DNA of 64,000 nucleotides from Enterobacter kobei (GTDB lineage Bacteria > Pseudomonadota > Gammaproteobacteria > Enterobacterales > Enterobacteriaceae). Positions 30,816 through 41,494 of this stretch are shown one piece after another. Every line of letters begins with the position of its first letter. The first letter of the stretch is position 1. A program made the position numbers and the translations under genes. The notes beneath the pieces are model-generated. The model was not told where the DNA came from. It saw nothing but the letters and a program-made list of their open reading frames with translations, and ran no database searches. The stretch is taken from the NCBI RefSeq assembly GCF_001729765.1, contig NZ_CP017181.1:3224001-3288000 (forward strand). Reading direction: 5' to 3'.

Positions 30816-32111
30816 TTAATCCCTAAGGAGCAGAGAGCGCAAGCCAGCGGCTTTGTTTTCGATCTCCTGCCACTCCTGCTCCGGGTCAGATCCGCTGACG
30901 ATGCCCGCCCCGGCGTAGAGCCGCAGGGCGTCATCCTGGACGCGCGCCGAGCGCAACGCCACACAGAACTCGCTTTGATCGGGCGATAAATACCCGGCCG
31001 AACCGGCGTACCATTCGCGATTGAAAGGCTCGACGTTGTGGATAAACGCACGCGCGGGCTGTCGCGGAAGCCCGGCAACGGCGGCTGTCGGCTGGAGCAC
31101 ATGCAGACACAGCTCGTCATCGGCCTGTTTTAGCTCCGTCCAGATAAAGCGTCGTAAATGCTGGACTTTACGCAGCCGGACGACCTGAGCAGGCAATACC
31201 TCAAGCGTCTGCGTATGGTGCTGAAGACGCTGGCAGATATCTTCCACGACCAGCATATTTTCACGCTGGTTTTTATCATCATTCAGCAACCACTCGCCCA
31301 GGCGCTGCGCCTGTTTATCATCCGTATGGCTGGCGACGGTACCCGCCAGCGCTTCGGTGCGCAGCAGCTTGCCACGTCGCCGCCAGAGGCGCTCGGGCGT
31401 GGAGCCGAGGAACGCGTTGCGGGCGTCGAATACCATGCAGAAATGATAGCAGTTGAGATTCAGGGCGCGGCTGGCGGCCATCAGTGCGACAGGATTAACC
31501 CGCTGTTTACACTGCAGATCGGTGGCCCGGGCAAGCACGACCTTTTCGAAATCGCCGCGCGCGATAGTCTCCGTCGCCTTGCCGATCAGGGTCAACCATT
31601 CCGGTTTTTGCGGCAGATGCGTTTCGCGCTCAACCTGGACAGACAGCGGACGAATGGCTCTGGCTGGACGGAGTTGCTGGAGTAATTCCAGGGCAGTGCG
31701 CGCGTCGTCCTGAAGCGAGCTATCGCTCCACAGCTGCAGGCGGAGAGTGGCGTTGCCAGCGGTACGTCGCCAGAGCAGGCGCGGCAGAAAAAGACTGCCC
31801 TGCTCCGGGCTGAATGCGTTGAGGCCGCAGATGCGAGTCTCTTTTGGCGCATGTTCTGCACGCAAAAACTGTGAGGCCAGCGCCAGAGAGGAAAATTGGG
31901 TGACCGCCCCCAGCGCAGCCAGCTCTTCATCACCGTTACGCTGCTGCCAGTAAAATTGCGGATAGCACTGCTGCTCGCCAAGCCAGGCGAGAGGATCGAA
32001 GGCGTCGTTTAACGGGAATGAGACGTCGAAATGACGCAGGCCGGGTGTGGCGGGTAACGCTTGCGAAAGCTGGGTATGCAGTTGCTCCAGCGCAAGGAAA
32101 ATCGAATTCAC
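30816..32111 (-). CDS. menF: Isochorismate synthase MenF
   Basis: Chorismate-using enzyme that makes isochorismate for menaquinone. The 431 residues equal E. coli MenF. The C-terminal chorismate-binding domain shows [23 protein letters not shown], the LRTEALAGT motif, [11 protein letters not shown], and the metal-binding end [21 protein letters not shown]. It heads the operon menF-menD-menH-menB-menC-menE, with 88 nt before menD. Its N-terminal half is more diverged from the remembered E. coli protein than are its neighbours, as is common for this gene. Confidence 0.96.
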   Translation of the reverse strand: MNSIFLALEQLHTQLSQALPATPGLRHFDVSFPLNDAFDPLAWLGEQQCYPQFYWQQRNGDEELAALGAVTQFSSLALASQFLRAEHAPKETRICGLNAFSPEQGSLFLPRLLWRRTAGNATLRLQLWSDSSLQDDARTALELLQQLRPARAIRPLSVQVERETHLPQKPEWLTLIGKATETIARGDFEKVVLARATDLQCKQRVNPVALMAASRALNLNCYHFCMVFDARNAFLGSTPERLWRRRGKLLRTEALAGTVASHTDDKQAQRLGEWLLNDDKNQRENMLVVEDICQRLQHHTQTLEVLPAQVVRLRKVQHLRRFIWTELKQADDELCLHVLQPTAAVAGLPRQPARAFIHNVEPFNREWYAGSAGYLSPDQSEFCVALRSARVQDDALRLYAGAGIVSGSDPEQEWQEIENKAAGLRSLLLRD

Positions 32112-32197
32112 GCGAACCTCTCCCTGTTAAAACCGCATATTATACGGGGTACTGAACATAAATAGCAGTACCCACGTATAGGGAGTGGTTAAGCGGC

Positions 32198-32503
32198 TTA
32201 ACGACGGGCCAGCAGCAGACCCAGCACCAGCCCTACGGCAGCACCCACCCCAATGCCCTGCCACGGTTTTTCATGGACATAGTCATCGGCACGATAAACC
32301 GCTTTTTTGGCACGGTAGTAGTAAGTATCAGACGCATGGCTGACGCGGTTTTTCACTTCATGCAGCGCCTGTTCAGCACGGGCTTTTAACTCAATATATT
32401 TCTGATCGGCAGGGTCGCCCGAGGAACGTAACACCTCTTCCAGCGTTTCGCTCAGCAAAGCCAGGTCGTCGTCGATACGGGTATCCCAGGATTGAAATGA
32501 CAT
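32198..32503 (-). CDS. elaB: ElaB tail-anchored stress protein (DUF883 family)
   Basis: Small inner-membrane, ribosome-associated protein of the ElaB/YgaM/YqjD family, known in E. coli as stress- and stationary-phase-linked. The ATG at 32503 is preferred because GGAG lies 6 nt before it; it gives 101 residues, identical to E. coli. A largely helical, charged body (LSETLEEVLRSSGDPADQKY) is followed by a C-terminal hydrophobic anchor (GIGVGAAVGLVLGLLLARR). Confidence 0.95.
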   Translation of the reverse strand: MSFQSWDTRIDDDLALLSETLEEVLRSSGDPADQKYIELKARAEQALHEVKNRVSHASDTYYYRAKKAVYRADDYVHEKPWQGIGVGAAVGLVLGLLLARR

Positions 32504-32556
32504 ATTTTTCTCCATGTTAGTACACCAGTCCGCTAACTATAGACAACGACGTGCCA

Positions 32557-33018
32557 TTACGCCTGTTTCACTTCCCGTGCCATGCCGATGTGCGGGATGC
32601 CATCTTCGTCATAAACGTCGGTAACCGGCGTAAAACCAAAATGGCCGTAGAAGGGTTGCAGGTGCGCCTGCGCGCCCAGGTATAACGCCTTGTCCGGCCA
32701 CTGTTTCCGGCACGCATCCAGCGTTTTTTCCATCAGCTGATAGCCGAGTTTTTCGCCCCGTGCTTTGTTGCTGACAATGACGCGACCTATCACGACGGGC
32801 TCAAAATCGTCCTCGCTTTTCAGAATCCTCGCATACGCCACCAGCTCGTTATCCTTCCAGCCGAGGATATGACGGTTTTCCCCTGTGAGATCAGCACCGT
32901 CGATATCCTGATACGGACAGGTTTGTTCAACCACAAACACTTCGCAGCGCAGTTTGAGCAACGCGTAGAGCGACTGAACGGTGAGCTCACTATGGTGTAA
33001 ATCTTGCCACTGGATCAT
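32557..33018 (-). CDS. elaA: GNAT-family acetyltransferase ElaA
   Basis: Predicted N-acetyltransferase with the GNAT fold; its substrate is not established. The ATG at 33018 ([12 protein letters not shown]) has GGAG close upstream and gives 153 residues, the E. coli length; a 9-residue longer frame is less supported. The acetyl-CoA-binding region is [21 protein letters not shown], followed by [10 protein letters not shown]. It is divergent from rnz with a 71-bp gap. Confidence 0.94.
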   Translation of the reverse strand: MIQWQDLHHSELTVQSLYALLKLRCEVFVVEQTCPYQDIDGADLTGENRHILGWKDNELVAYARILKSEDDFEPVVIGRVIVSNKARGEKLGYQLMEKTLDACRKQWPDKALYLGAQAHLQPFYGHFGFTPVTDVYDEDGIPHIGMAREVKQA

Positions 33019-33089
33019 CTCTTTCTCCTTCCTGGGGTTCATCACGTTATACTAAACCCCTCCCCGTTCGGCAAAGGGCTGATTGCATT

Positions 33090-34007
33090 ATGGAACTGAT
33101 TTTTCTGGGGACGTCTGCTGGCGTGCCAACCCGATCACGAAATGTGACCGCGATACTGCTGGATCTTAAACATCCCACCCGTGGCGGGCTATGGCTGTTT
33201 GACTGTGGTGAAGGGACACAACATCAGCTTTTACATACCGCTTATCACCCCGGCAAGCTGGATAAAATTTTCATCACTCACCTGCATGGCGACCATCTTT
33301 TTGGCCTTCCCGGTTTGCTTTGCAGCCGCTCAATGGCCGGTAATGCCAACCCGCTGACAATTTATGGGCCTGTGGGAATCCGGGAATTTGTTGAAACCAC
33401 GCTACGCCTCAGCGGCTCCTGGACCGACTATCCGCTTGAGGTCGTTGAGATTACCGAAGGCCTGGTTTTCGACGATGGGGATTATCAGGTCACCGCCCGA
33501 CCGCTTAATCATCCGGTGGAGTGCTATGGCTACCGCATTGAGGAACACGACAAACCCGGCGCACTGGATGCCGCCGCGCTCATCGCCGATGGCGTAAAGC
33601 CTGGACCGCTGTTCCAGCGCCTGAAGCACGGACAGCACGTTACGCTGGAGGACGGGCGCATCATCAACGGCCAGGATTATCTCGCCGCACCGCAGCCGGG
33701 CAAAAAACTGGCCATTTTTGGTGACACGGCACCGTGCCCTGCCGCCGTTCAGCTTGCTCAGGGCGTGGACGTGATGGTGCATGAAGCCACGCTGGAGACG
33801 GCGATGGAAGAGAAAGCCAACAGTCGGGGCCATAGCTCAACGCGTCAGGCGACGCTGCTTGCCCGTGACGCAGCTGTCGGCAGGCTCATTATCACCCATG
33901 TCAGCTCGCGTTACGACGCGCGGGGGTGCGAAAGCCTGCTGGCAGAGTGTCGGGCGCTGTTCCCGGAATGTGAGCTGGCCGAAGATTTCGCTAAGGTCAG
34001 CGTTTAG
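33090..34007 (+). CDS. rnz: Ribonuclease Z / RNase BN
   Basis: Metallo-beta-lactamase-fold nuclease (also called ElaC or Rbn) that processes tRNA 3' ends and degrades some RNAs. The 305 residues match the short bacterial form. The zinc-binding motif is [15 protein letters not shown], with further His ligands in [11 protein letters not shown], the Asp in FGDTAPC, and the His in ITHVSSRYD. It is followed by a 64-bp gap that carries a flagellar-type promoter for the next gene. Confidence 0.96.
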   Translation: MELIFLGTSAGVPTRSRNVTAILLDLKHPTRGGLWLFDCGEGTQHQLLHTAYHPGKLDKIFITHLHGDHLFGLPGLLCSRSMAGNANPLTIYGPVGIREFVETTLRLSGSWTDYPLEVVEITEGLVFDDGDYQVTARPLNHPVECYGYRIEEHDKPGALDAAALIADGVKPGPLFQRLKHGQHVTLEDGRIINGQDYLAAPQPGKKLAIFGDTAPCPAAVQLAQGVDVMVHEATLETAMEEKANSRGHSSTRQATLLARDAAVGRLIITHVSSRYDARGCESLLAECRALFPECELAEDFAKVSV

Positions 34008-34010
34008 CCC

Positions 34011-34037
34011 TTCATTTTTCCCTCAGGATGCCGATAA
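34011..34037 (+). promoter_or_regulatory. Sigma-28 (FliA) promoter of the cheV-like gene
   Basis: A perfect sigma-28 -10 element, GCCGATAA (34030-34037), is preceded at the canonical 11-bp spacing by TTCATTTT (34011-34018). The latter matches the -35 consensus TAAAGTTT at 5 of 8 positions. Transcription would start near 34044, 28 nt before the gene. This places the gene in the late flagellar class. Confidence 0.75.
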
Positions 34038-34071
34038 CGATTAAAAGGCCAGCATTTCTCTCGAGGGTAGA

Positions 34072-35076
34072 ATGGATAATTTCCAGAAAGATATTGATGA
34101 CAGGGCGAATCTGACCCTGTCGAACCGTTTTGAACTGTTGCTGTTCCGTCTTGGCACCTCTCTGAACGACAACAAATCCGAGCTGTTTGGTATTAACGTT
34201 TTCAAGCTGCGCGAAATTGTACCGATGCCGGAGTTCACGAAACCTGCCGGGATGAAGTCTCCGCTGATGGGGATGGTGAATATTCGCGATCAGGTGATCC
34301 CGGTTATCGATCTGGCCGCCGTGGCGGGCTGTAAACCCACCACCGGGCTGAACATCCTGCTGATTACCGAATATGCCCGCAGCGTGCAGGCGTTTGCCGT
34401 GGAGTCGGTTGAGAACATCATGCGTCTGGACTGGAAGCAGGTGCACGCGGCGGAAACTGCCGTCAGCGGGCGCTACATCACCAGTATTGCCTGCCTGGAC
34501 GAGAAGGCCGATACCAACGAACTGGCGATGGTGCTGGACGTTGAGCAGATCCTGTATGACATCACCCCGGCGAACCACGACCTGCACGCCACGAATCTGA
34601 AGACCACTAAATTCAACATCAAGCCGGGTTCCGTGGCGATTGTGGCGGAAGATTCCAAAGTGGCGCGCTCGATGCTGGAGAAAGGTTTGCAGGCGATGGA
34701 GATCCCGGCGCAGCTGCATATCACCGGCAAAGATGCGTGGGAAAAAATTAGCCTGCTGGCCGCTCAGGCGCAGGCCGAAGGTGTGCCGATCACCGATAAG
34801 ATTGCCCTGGTGCTGACCGACCTCGAAATGCCGGAGATGGACGGTTTTACGCTGACGCGCAAAATCAAAACCGACCCGGTACTGAAGGATATTCCGGTGG
34901 TGATCCACTCTTCCCTTTCCGGCAACGCCAACGAAGACCATATTCGCAAGGTGAAGGCGGACGGGTACGTGGCGAAGTTTGAGCTGAACGAGCTGTCGTC
35001 GGTGATTGAAGAGGTGCTGGATCGCTTGATGAAGAAGATTGATGGGCCGTTGATTAGCCGGAAGCAGCTGGCTTAG
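34072..35076 (+). CDS. cheV: Chemotaxis coupling/receiver protein CheV
   Basis: Chemotaxis scaffold protein with an N-terminal CheW-like domain (about residues 15-175) that docks receptors and CheA. Motifs include LFGINVFKLREIVPMPEF and MVNIRDQVIPVIDLA. A C-terminal receiver domain (about 195-320) has the acidic pair in VAEDSKVARS, acceptor Asp about 250 (LTDLEMPEMDG) and the Lys of YVAKFELNEL. It has 334 residues with start MDNFQKDI after a GAGGG ribosome binding site. The gene occupies the place of elaD in E. coli K-12, as in Salmonella. It is followed by a strong terminator and converges on nuoN. Confidence 0.93.
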   Translation: MDNFQKDIDDRANLTLSNRFELLLFRLGTSLNDNKSELFGINVFKLREIVPMPEFTKPAGMKSPLMGMVNIRDQVIPVIDLAAVAGCKPTTGLNILLITEYARSVQAFAVESVENIMRLDWKQVHAAETAVSGRYITSIACLDEKADTNELAMVLDVEQILYDITPANHDLHATNLKTTKFNIKPGSVAIVAEDSKVARSMLEKGLQAMEIPAQLHITGKDAWEKISLLAAQAQAEGVPITDKIALVLTDLEMPEMDGFTLTRKIKTDPVLKDIPVVIHSSLSGNANEDHIRKVKADGYVAKFELNELSSVIEEVLDRLMKKIDGPLISRKQLA

Positions 35077-35106
35077 GTCTGGTGCGGGCTGGTGCCCTCA
35101 CCCCGT

Positions 35107-35127
35107 CCCTCTCCCACAGGGAGAGGG
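35107..35127. repeat. Hairpin CCCTCTCCC/GGGAGAGGG after cheV
   Basis: A perfect 9-bp stem with ACA loop, the same sequence as at 11186-11206. Recurrence at two gene ends shows it is a dispersed palindromic repeat and not part of one gene's terminator. Confidence 0.7.
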
Positions 35128-35140
35128 AGAAAACCATAAA

Positions 35141-35162
35141 AAAACCCGCCGAGGCGGGTTTT
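35141..35162. terminator. Bidirectional terminator between cheV and nuoN
   Basis: The AAAACCCGCC / GGCGGGTTTT stem has T-rich tails on both strands. It lies between the convergent cheV and nuoN stops. It can end both the cheV message and the 15-kb nuo message. Confidence 0.9.
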
Positions 35163-35166
35163 ACTT

Positions 35167-36624
35167 TTACATTAATGGCATCGCTCGCTGCACGATATCA
35201 ATCAGCGGCTGCGGATAGATACCGAAGATCAGCACCAGCAGGGCTGAGATAAGCACTACGATACCACCGGCGCTGTACTGCCAGTTAGATGGCGCATCGC
35301 GGTTGAGCTGCTGAGGCGCGCTCAGGTAGAGGCTCACGGCAACGCGCAGGTAGTAGTAGAGACCAATCGCGGAACCGATAACCACACCGGCAGTCAGCCA
35401 CCACAGGTGTGCCTGCACACCGACGGCCAGCACGTAGAATTTACCGATAAAGCCCAGCGTCATCGGGATACCCGCCAGAGAGAGCATCATCACGGTCATC
35501 ACCGCGGACAGGATCGGACGGTGCCAGAACAGACCACGGTAAGAGAACAGTGAGTCGGCATCCGGGCCACGGTATGGGCTGGACATCAGGCTCACCACGC
35601 CGAAGGCGCCGAGGCTGCTGAACAGGTAACCGGCCAGATACACGCCCACGGCTTCCATCGACATTTCACCGCTCTGCAGCGCAATCAGCGCCACCATCAG
35701 GTAGCCCAGATGAGAGATGGACGAGTAGCCCAGCAGACGCTTGATGTTGGTCTGGCTCAGCGCCATCAGGTTACCGAAGATGATGGAGACGAACGCGATG
35801 ATGCCCAGCACCACGCGAACCGCTTCACTGTCACCCACCGGCGCGTACAGGAACAGACGCATGACCACACCGAAGATAGCGATTTTGCTCGCTGTCGCCA
35901 GGAAGGTCGACACCGGCGCAGGCGCGCCCTGGTATACGTCTGGTGTCCACAGGTGGAACGGAACCAGTGAGAGTTTAAAGCCAAGGCCTACAATCATCAT
36001 GCCCAGACCCGCCAGCAGCAGCGGCTCGTGGAGCATGCCGTCGCCGAGGCTCTTGCCGAGCGCCATGAAAGAGAGGTTACCGGACTGTGCGTACAGCAGC
36101 GCAATACCAAACAGCAGGAACGAGGACGCAGCAGCAGACAGGATGGTGTACTTGATGCTTGCTTCCAGAGAGCGCTTTTGACGGAAGGCGTAACCAATCA
36201 GACCGAACAGCGGCAGAGAGATCAGCTCAATACCGAGGAACAGCGCGGCCAGATGGTTAGCATTCGCCAGCAGAATGCCGCCCAGCGCGGCAATCAGAAC
36301 CAGCAGATAAAACTCTTCTTTGTTGTCGTTGTAGCCTTCGAGCCATGGGTACGCAAAGGTACAGGTCGCCAGGCTCGCCAGCAGCACCAGACCGGTGTAG
36401 AGCATGGCATAGCCGTCAACGCGCATCAGCGGCGTGACGTCCATCGCACCGCCCTGGCCAACAAACCAGAGAGAGACTAACGCGGCGTTCAGGCCGATGA
36501 CCGACAGCGTGGCATTCAGGAAGTGATTGCGTCGCCACGCAATGGAGAGCATCACAACCACCACCGTCAATCCGACGATGAGCAGCGGTAGCAGCGCAAT
36601 CAGTTGTTGTGGAGTTATTGTCAT
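35167..36624 (-). CDS. nuoN: NADH-quinone oxidoreductase subunit N
   Basis: Antiporter-like membrane subunit of complex I, one of three proton channels. The 485 residues match E. coli, with about 14 predicted helices. The conserved Mrp-type core is recognisable in [20 protein letters not shown] and [18 protein letters not shown]. These contain the Lys residues that relay protons. It is the last gene of the nuo operon, 6 nt after nuoM, and is followed by the bidirectional terminator. Confidence 0.97.
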   Translation of the reverse strand: MTITPQQLIALLPLLIVGLTVVVVMLSIAWRRNHFLNATLSVIGLNAALVSLWFVGQGGAMDVTPLMRVDGYAMLYTGLVLLASLATCTFAYPWLEGYNDNKEEFYLLVLIAALGGILLANANHLAALFLGIELISLPLFGLIGYAFRQKRSLEASIKYTILSAAASSFLLFGIALLYAQSGNLSFMALGKSLGDGMLHEPLLLAGLGMMIVGLGFKLSLVPFHLWTPDVYQGAPAPVSTFLATASKIAIFGVVMRLFLYAPVGDSEAVRVVLGIIAFVSIIFGNLMALSQTNIKRLLGYSSISHLGYLMVALIALQSGEMSMEAVGVYLAGYLFSSLGAFGVVSLMSSPYRGPDADSLFSYRGLFWHRPILSAVMTVMMLSLAGIPMTLGFIGKFYVLAVGVQAHLWWLTAGVVIGSAIGLYYYLRVAVSLYLSAPQQLNRDAPSNWQYSAGGIVVLISALLVLIFGIYPQPLIDIVQRAMPLM

Positions 36625-36630
36625 GGCGAT

Positions 36631-38160
36631 TTACGGCCTTGTAGTAGAAGCAGAATTAACAAACCACTGCTGGATGTTGCCCATCGCACTGTGCGAGGTA
36701 TCCAGAATCGGCTGCGGGAAGAAGCCCAGCAGCACCAGCAGTACGACCAGCAGCAGGATGATGAACAGCTCACGCAGCGACATCCCCGGCAGTTCTTGTG
36801 CAGCAATTTCGCTCTTCGCTTTACCGAAGTAAGCGCGGTGCAGCATCGCCAGCGAGTAGACGGAAGCGAACACCAGACCAAAGGTGGAGATCACGGTGAT
36901 CACCGGCACCACTTTGAAGCTGCCGAACAGAATCATAAATTCGCCGACGAAGTTACCGGTGCCTGGCATCCCCAGGGTGGCAACCGCGAAGAACATGGAG
37001 AGCGCTGGCAGCCATTTAATTTTGCTCCACAGACCGCCCATCATGCGCATGTCACGCGTGTGCAGACGTTCGTACAGCTGACCACACAGGATGAAGAGGC
37101 CGGCAGCGGACAGACCGTGCGCAATCATCTGGATCACCGCGCCCTGGTACGCCAGCTGGCTGCCGGTGTAGATGGCAATCAGCACGAAGCCCATGTGGGA
37201 AACGGAGGTGTAGGCAATCAGACGCTTGATGTCGTACTGCGTGAAGGCCATCCAGGCACCGTAGAAGATACCGATCACACCGAGCCACATGGCAATCGGG
37301 GCAAACTCAGCGGACGCATTCGGGAACAGCGGCAGCGCGAAGCGCAGCAGACCGTAGGCCGCGGTTTTCAGCAAGATGCCCGCCAGGTCAACGGAACCCG
37401 CAGTGGGTGCCTGAGAGTGCGCGTCTGGCAGCCAGCCGTGCAGCGGAACCACCGGCATTTTCACCGCGAATGCGATGAAGAAGCCCAGCATCAGCAGGTA
37501 TTCAACGCCGTGTGACATCGGGGTTTTCAGCAGATCTTCGTAGTTGAAGGTCCAGATGCCCGTTGCGTTATGGTGAACAAACACCAGTGCCAGAATGGCA
37601 ATCAACATCACCAGACCGCTCGCCTGGGTGTAGATGAAGAACTTGGTCGCCGCCGTGATACGCGTTTTACCGTCGGATGCCTTGTGGCCCCACAGCGCGA
37701 TCAGGAAGTACATCGGCACCAGCATCATCTCCCAGAAGAAGAAGAACAGGAACATGTCGATGGCAAGGAACACGCCGATCACGCCGCCCAGGATCCACAT
37801 CAGGTTCAGGTGGAAAAAGCCCTGGTATTTTTCGATTTCTCGCCAGGAGCAGAGTACCGCCAGAACACCGAGCAGACCGGTCAGCACCACCATCAGCAGC
37901 GACAGACCGTCAATCGCCAGGTGGATGGTGATACCGAAACGTGGGATCCAAGGCAGGATGAACTCAGACTGCCACTGCGGGATGCCCGCAGACTGGGTCA
38001 GTGAGTAACCGCCCTGCAACCACAGTTGCAGGCCAAGCGCGAGCGTCAATCCCATGGTGATCAGCGCGATCCAGCGCGGCATCTTCACGCCAAAGCGTTC
38101 AGTCTGCCAGCACAGGAAGCCGCCGATGAAGGGAATTAATATTAGCCAGGGTAGTAACAT
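36631..38160 (-). CDS. nuoM: NADH-quinone oxidoreductase subunit M
   Basis: Antiporter-like proton-pumping subunit of complex I. The 509 residues equal E. coli, with about 14 helices. Key conserved segments are MFFFFFWEMMLVPMYFL-like (with the essential Glu), VKMPVVPLHGWLPDAHSQAP and RLIAYTSVSHMGFVLIAI. It is separated from nuoL by 76 nt, the second-longest gap within the operon after nuoB-nuoC. That gap carries a hairpin described separately. Confidence 0.97.
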   Translation of the reverse strand: MLLPWLILIPFIGGFLCWQTERFGVKMPRWIALITMGLTLALGLQLWLQGGYSLTQSAGIPQWQSEFILPWIPRFGITIHLAIDGLSLLMVVLTGLLGVLAVLCSWREIEKYQGFFHLNLMWILGGVIGVFLAIDMFLFFFFWEMMLVPMYFLIALWGHKASDGKTRITAATKFFIYTQASGLVMLIAILALVFVHHNATGIWTFNYEDLLKTPMSHGVEYLLMLGFFIAFAVKMPVVPLHGWLPDAHSQAPTAGSVDLAGILLKTAAYGLLRFALPLFPNASAEFAPIAMWLGVIGIFYGAWMAFTQYDIKRLIAYTSVSHMGFVLIAIYTGSQLAYQGAVIQMIAHGLSAAGLFILCGQLYERLHTRDMRMMGGLWSKIKWLPALSMFFAVATLGMPGTGNFVGEFMILFGSFKVVPVITVISTFGLVFASVYSLAMLHRAYFGKAKSEIAAQELPGMSLRELFIILLLVVLLVLLGFFPQPILDTSHSAMGNIQQWFVNSASTTRP

Positions 38161-38181
38161 GGCGATTTACATTCCTTTTTA

Positions 38182-38200
38182 AGGCCCCCAGCAGGGGCCT
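38182..38200 (-). other. Hairpin in the nuoL-nuoM spacer
   Basis: AGGCCCC / GGGGCCT arms form a stem in the 76-nt spacer. On the mRNA strand it is followed by TTAAAAAGGAATG and the nuoM start, with no U-run. It is therefore more likely an mRNA-stability or processing structure than a terminator. Confidence 0.5.
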
Positions 38201-38236
38201 GATTTTCAACGAATTCGAATAAAATTCACTTAACGA

Positions 38237-40078
38237 TCAACGCAACACCATCAGCAGCGCCAGCACGACAACCGCACCGATGCTCATGGACGCCACATAC
38301 CAGCGCAGGTAACCGTTCTCGCTGTACAGCAGGCCTTTACCTGCAAAGCGGGAGAGGATCGCCGGGATATTCATCAGGCTGTTCAGTGGGTCGCGCTTCA
38401 GCAGCCACGCAATGCCCAGGAACGGCTTAACGAAGATCATGTCGTACAGCCAGTCGAAGCCCCACGCGTTGTACCACCAGGTGCCCAGCAGACGGCCAGG
38501 CGCGCTGTTGGCAACGGCGGTCACCAGCGTGCGTTTGCCCAGCCACAGCCATGCCGCAATCAGGATGCCCGCAATAGCGACTACACCGGAGGTGATTTCA
38601 AGCGTCAGAACGCGACCGTGCTCAAGCTCGGTGGTGTCTGGCAGTACGCCCTGCAGCGGCGGCACAATCATTGCGCCAACGAAGGTGGACAGTACCAGCA
38701 GCACAATCAGCGGCAGGTGGTGGGTAATCCCCTTCCCTGCGTGAGCGTGAATTTGTTCTTTACCGTGGAATACGATGAAAATCATACGGAAGGTATACAG
38801 GGAGGTCATGAATGCACCGACCAGACCCGCAACCATCAGATTGATATGACCATTCGCCATGGCACCCGCAAGGATTTCGTCCTTACTGAAGAAGCCCGCG
38901 GTGATCAGCGGCAGTGCCGCCAGCGCCGCGCCGCCCACCAGGAAGCAGACATACACCAGCGGAATGGACTTACGCAGTCCGCCCATCTTGAAGATGTTCT
39001 GCTCGTGGTGGCAGGCCAGAATCACCGAACCGGATGAGAGGAACAGCAGCGCTTTAAAGAACGCGTGCGTCATCAGGTGGAAAATGGCCGCGTCCCACGC
39101 CTGAACGCCCAGCGCCAGGAACATATAACCAATCTGGCTCATGGTGGAGTACGCGAGAACGCGTTTGATGTCGGTCTGTACCAGCGCAGCAAAGCCTGCC
39201 AGCACCAGCGTGACCGCACCGACGATACCCACCAGATGCAGAATTTCCGGGGTCATCAGGAACAGGCCATGGGTACGCGCAATCAGGTAGACACCGGCGG
39301 TGACCATGGTCGCGGCGTGGATCAGCGCGGAGACAGGGGTTGGACCCGCCATCGCGTCGGCCAGCCATGTCTGCAACGGCAGCTGTGCGGATTTACCCAC
39401 AGCGCCACCCAGCAGCATCAGCGTTGCCCACCACAGCATGTTGTTGCCTGCAGCGAAGTGCGCTGGCGCCAGTTCCACCATTTCGCGGAAGTTCAGCGTG
39501 CCCAGTTCGTTGTAAAGAATGAACAGCGCGAAAGCGAGGAAGACGTCACCCACGCGGGTCACGACGAACGCTTTCATGGCCGCTGCGCCATTCTTCGGAT
39601 CGGTGTAGTAGAAGCCAATCAGCAGGTAAGAACACAGACCCACGCCTTCCCAGCCCAGATACATCAGCAGCAGGTTATCGGCCAGCACCAGAACCACCAT
39701 GCTGGCGATAAACAGGTTGGTGTAGGCGAAGAAGCGGGAGTAACCCTCTTCACCGCGCATATACCAGGAGGCGAACATGTGGATCAGGAAGCCAACGCCG
39801 GTGACCACGGAGAGCATGGTCAGCGAGAGGCCGTCCAGCACCAGGTTGAAGCCGATGTTGAAATCACCGACCGACATCCAGGTCCACAGCGGCACGCTGA
39901 AAGGCTGACGTCCGTTGTTAAAGAAGTCGATCCCCGCATACGCTGTGACCAGCGCAGCCAGACCGATTGAGCCAATGCCCACGGTCGCAGACAGATTCTC
40001 AGACCAGCGGCCGCGAGAAAACGCCAGCAGCACGAAGCCAATCAGCGGAAAAATAATGGTTAAGGCAAGCATGTTCAT
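38237..40078 (-). CDS. nuoL: NADH-quinone oxidoreductase subunit L
   Basis: Largest antiporter-like subunit of complex I. It provides the distal proton channel and the long lateral helix that runs along NuoM and NuoN. The 613 residues equal E. coli. Conserved core segments include [40 protein letters not shown] and [19 protein letters not shown]. The C-terminal extension ([14 protein letters not shown] onward) forms the lateral helix and last membrane segment. The start overlaps nuoK by 4 nt. Confidence 0.97.
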   Translation of the reverse strand: MNMLALTIIFPLIGFVLLAFSRGRWSENLSATVGIGSIGLAALVTAYAGIDFFNNGRQPFSVPLWTWMSVGDFNIGFNLVLDGLSLTMLSVVTGVGFLIHMFASWYMRGEEGYSRFFAYTNLFIASMVVLVLADNLLLMYLGWEGVGLCSYLLIGFYYTDPKNGAAAMKAFVVTRVGDVFLAFALFILYNELGTLNFREMVELAPAHFAAGNNMLWWATLMLLGGAVGKSAQLPLQTWLADAMAGPTPVSALIHAATMVTAGVYLIARTHGLFLMTPEILHLVGIVGAVTLVLAGFAALVQTDIKRVLAYSTMSQIGYMFLALGVQAWDAAIFHLMTHAFFKALLFLSSGSVILACHHEQNIFKMGGLRKSIPLVYVCFLVGGAALAALPLITAGFFSKDEILAGAMANGHINLMVAGLVGAFMTSLYTFRMIFIVFHGKEQIHAHAGKGITHHLPLIVLLVLSTFVGAMIVPPLQGVLPDTTELEHGRVLTLEITSGVVAIAGILIAAWLWLGKRTLVTAVANSAPGRLLGTWWYNAWGFDWLYDMIFVKPFLGIAWLLKRDPLNSLMNIPAILSRFAGKGLLYSENGYLRWYVASMSIGAVVVLALLMVLR

Positions 40079-40377
40079 CCACGCAACTCACTTACTGAAT
40101 CGATGTTCAGATTCTGGCGGCGACGATGGAGCTGCAGCAACAGCGCCAGGCCAATACTCGCTTCGGCAGCCGCGAGGCTGATGGCGAGAATGTACATCAC
40201 CTGACCATCGGTCTGGCCCCAGTAGCTTCCGGCGACCACGAAGGCCAGCGCGGAGGCGTTAATCATGATTTCCAGACCGATCAGCATAAACAGCAGATTG
40301 CGGCGGATAACCAGACCGGTCAGACCCAGAACGAATAAAATCGCAGCGAGGATCAGTCCATGTGTTAAGGGGATCAT
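40075..40377 (-). CDS. nuoK: NADH-quinone oxidoreductase subunit K
   Basis: Small MrpC-like membrane subunit of complex I. Its 100 residues form three helices, identical in length to E. coli. Two conserved glutamates in the membrane are visible ([16 protein letters not shown] and [17 protein letters not shown]), both needed for coupling. It overlaps nuoJ and nuoL by 4 nt each. Confidence 0.97.
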   Translation of the reverse strand: MIPLTHGLILAAILFVLGLTGLVIRRNLLFMLIGLEIMINASALAFVVAGSYWGQTDGQVMYILAISLAAAEASIGLALLLQLHRRRQNLNIDSVSELRG

Positions 40378-40928
40378 GCGCGCTCCTCCGTTTTTCTTTT
40401 CGCGCGGTCGTCAGTGCGGTTGCTCAGCACCTCGCCAGCACGCTCTTCGCGACCAACGTGGAAAGCAACCACCAGGCCTGCCAGCAGCAGCATAGAGGCC
40501 AGTTCCACCGCCAGAACGTATGGGCCAAAGAGCGTGATACCCACCTCTTTAGCGCCGATCGGCGTGCCGTCGATGCCCTGATCGTTCACGCCCAGAATGG
40601 CGTAAACAATCACCACCAGCATGATGGCCGACAAAATTGCCGGGCCAATCCACACCTGCGGTTTTAACCACTGACGTTCCTGCTCAATTTCAGAGCCGCC
40701 CAGGTTCAGCATCATCACCACGAACACGAACAGCACCATAATGGCCCCGGCGTAGACGATGATTTCCAGCGCACCGGCGAAGTGCGCGCCCAGTGCGAAG
40801 AACACCCCGGAGATAGCCAGCAGGGAGATGATTAAGTACAGCAGCGCATGCACCGGATTGGTGTGCGTAATCACTCGCAGCGTTGCCAGGATGGCGATAA
40901 GGCCACAGATATAAAAAGCGAATTCCAT
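40374..40928 (-). CDS. nuoJ: NADH-quinone oxidoreductase subunit J
   Basis: Five-helix membrane subunit of complex I near the quinone-coupling region. It has 184 residues, as in E. coli. The helix containing [22 protein letters not shown] includes the conserved Gly and Tyr region that undergoes the pi-bulge transition known for this subunit. It lies 10 nt after nuoI and overlaps nuoK. Confidence 0.96.
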   Translation of the reverse strand: MEFAFYICGLIAILATLRVITHTNPVHALLYLIISLLAISGVFFALGAHFAGALEIIVYAGAIMVLFVFVVMMLNLGGSEIEQERQWLKPQVWIGPAILSAIMLVVIVYAILGVNDQGIDGTPIGAKEVGITLFGPYVLAVELASMLLLAGLVVAFHVGREERAGEVLSNRTDDRAKRKTEERA

Positions 40929-40938
40929 TGCCCTCTCC

Positions 40939-41481
40939 TTACGGTAACAGGCTCTTGACGTCGATAGGCTTAGCTTCGTTCTCTGCTTCGCCCTTATCTT
41001 TGCCGTCGATTGCCATACCCGCCATCCGGTAGAAGTTATATTCCGGGTATTTGCCCGGACCGGAAATCAGCAGATCCTCTTTCTCGTACACCAGGTCCTG
41101 ACGCTTGTACTCACCCAGCTCGAAGTCTGGAGTCAGCTGAATCGCCGTGGTTGGGCACGCTTCTTCACACAGACCGCAGAAAATGCAGCGTGAGAAGTTG
41201 ATGCGGAAGAACTCAGGGTACCAGCGGCCATCTACCGTCTCTGCTTTCTGCAGAGAGATACAGCCGACCGGACACGCTACCGCACACAGGTTACAGGCAA
41301 CGCAGCGCTCGGAACCGTCCGGGTCGCGCGTCAGCACAATACGGCCACGGTAGCGCGGCGGCAGATATACCGGCTCTTCCGGGTACATCCGGGTTTCGCG
41401 TTTGGCAAACGCGTGCAGGCCGATCATCCAGATACTGCGTACCTGGGTACCGAAGCCTACCAGTAATTCTTTTAAGGTCAT
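40939..41481 (-). CDS. nuoI: NADH-quinone oxidoreductase subunit I
   Basis: Peripheral-arm subunit carrying the two [4Fe-4S] clusters N6a and N6b. Both ferredoxin motifs are seen: [12 protein letters not shown] and [12 protein letters not shown]. It has 180 residues, equal to E. coli, with an amphipathic N-terminal region that lies on the membrane. It is 13 nt after nuoH. Confidence 0.97.
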   Translation of the reverse strand: MTLKELLVGFGTQVRSIWMIGLHAFAKRETRMYPEEPVYLPPRYRGRIVLTRDPDGSERCVACNLCAVACPVGCISLQKAETVDGRWYPEFFRINFSRCIFCGLCEEACPTTAIQLTPDFELGEYKRQDLVYEKEDLLISGPGKYPEYNFYRMAGMAIDGKDKGEAENEAKPIDVKSLLP

Positions 41482-41494
41482 GGTCTATAGCCCC

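Noticed and set aside
30728..31120. N-terminal extension of menD by 131 codons
   Set aside because: The extension reads through the menF 3' end in another frame; the ATG at 30727 gives the exact family length.
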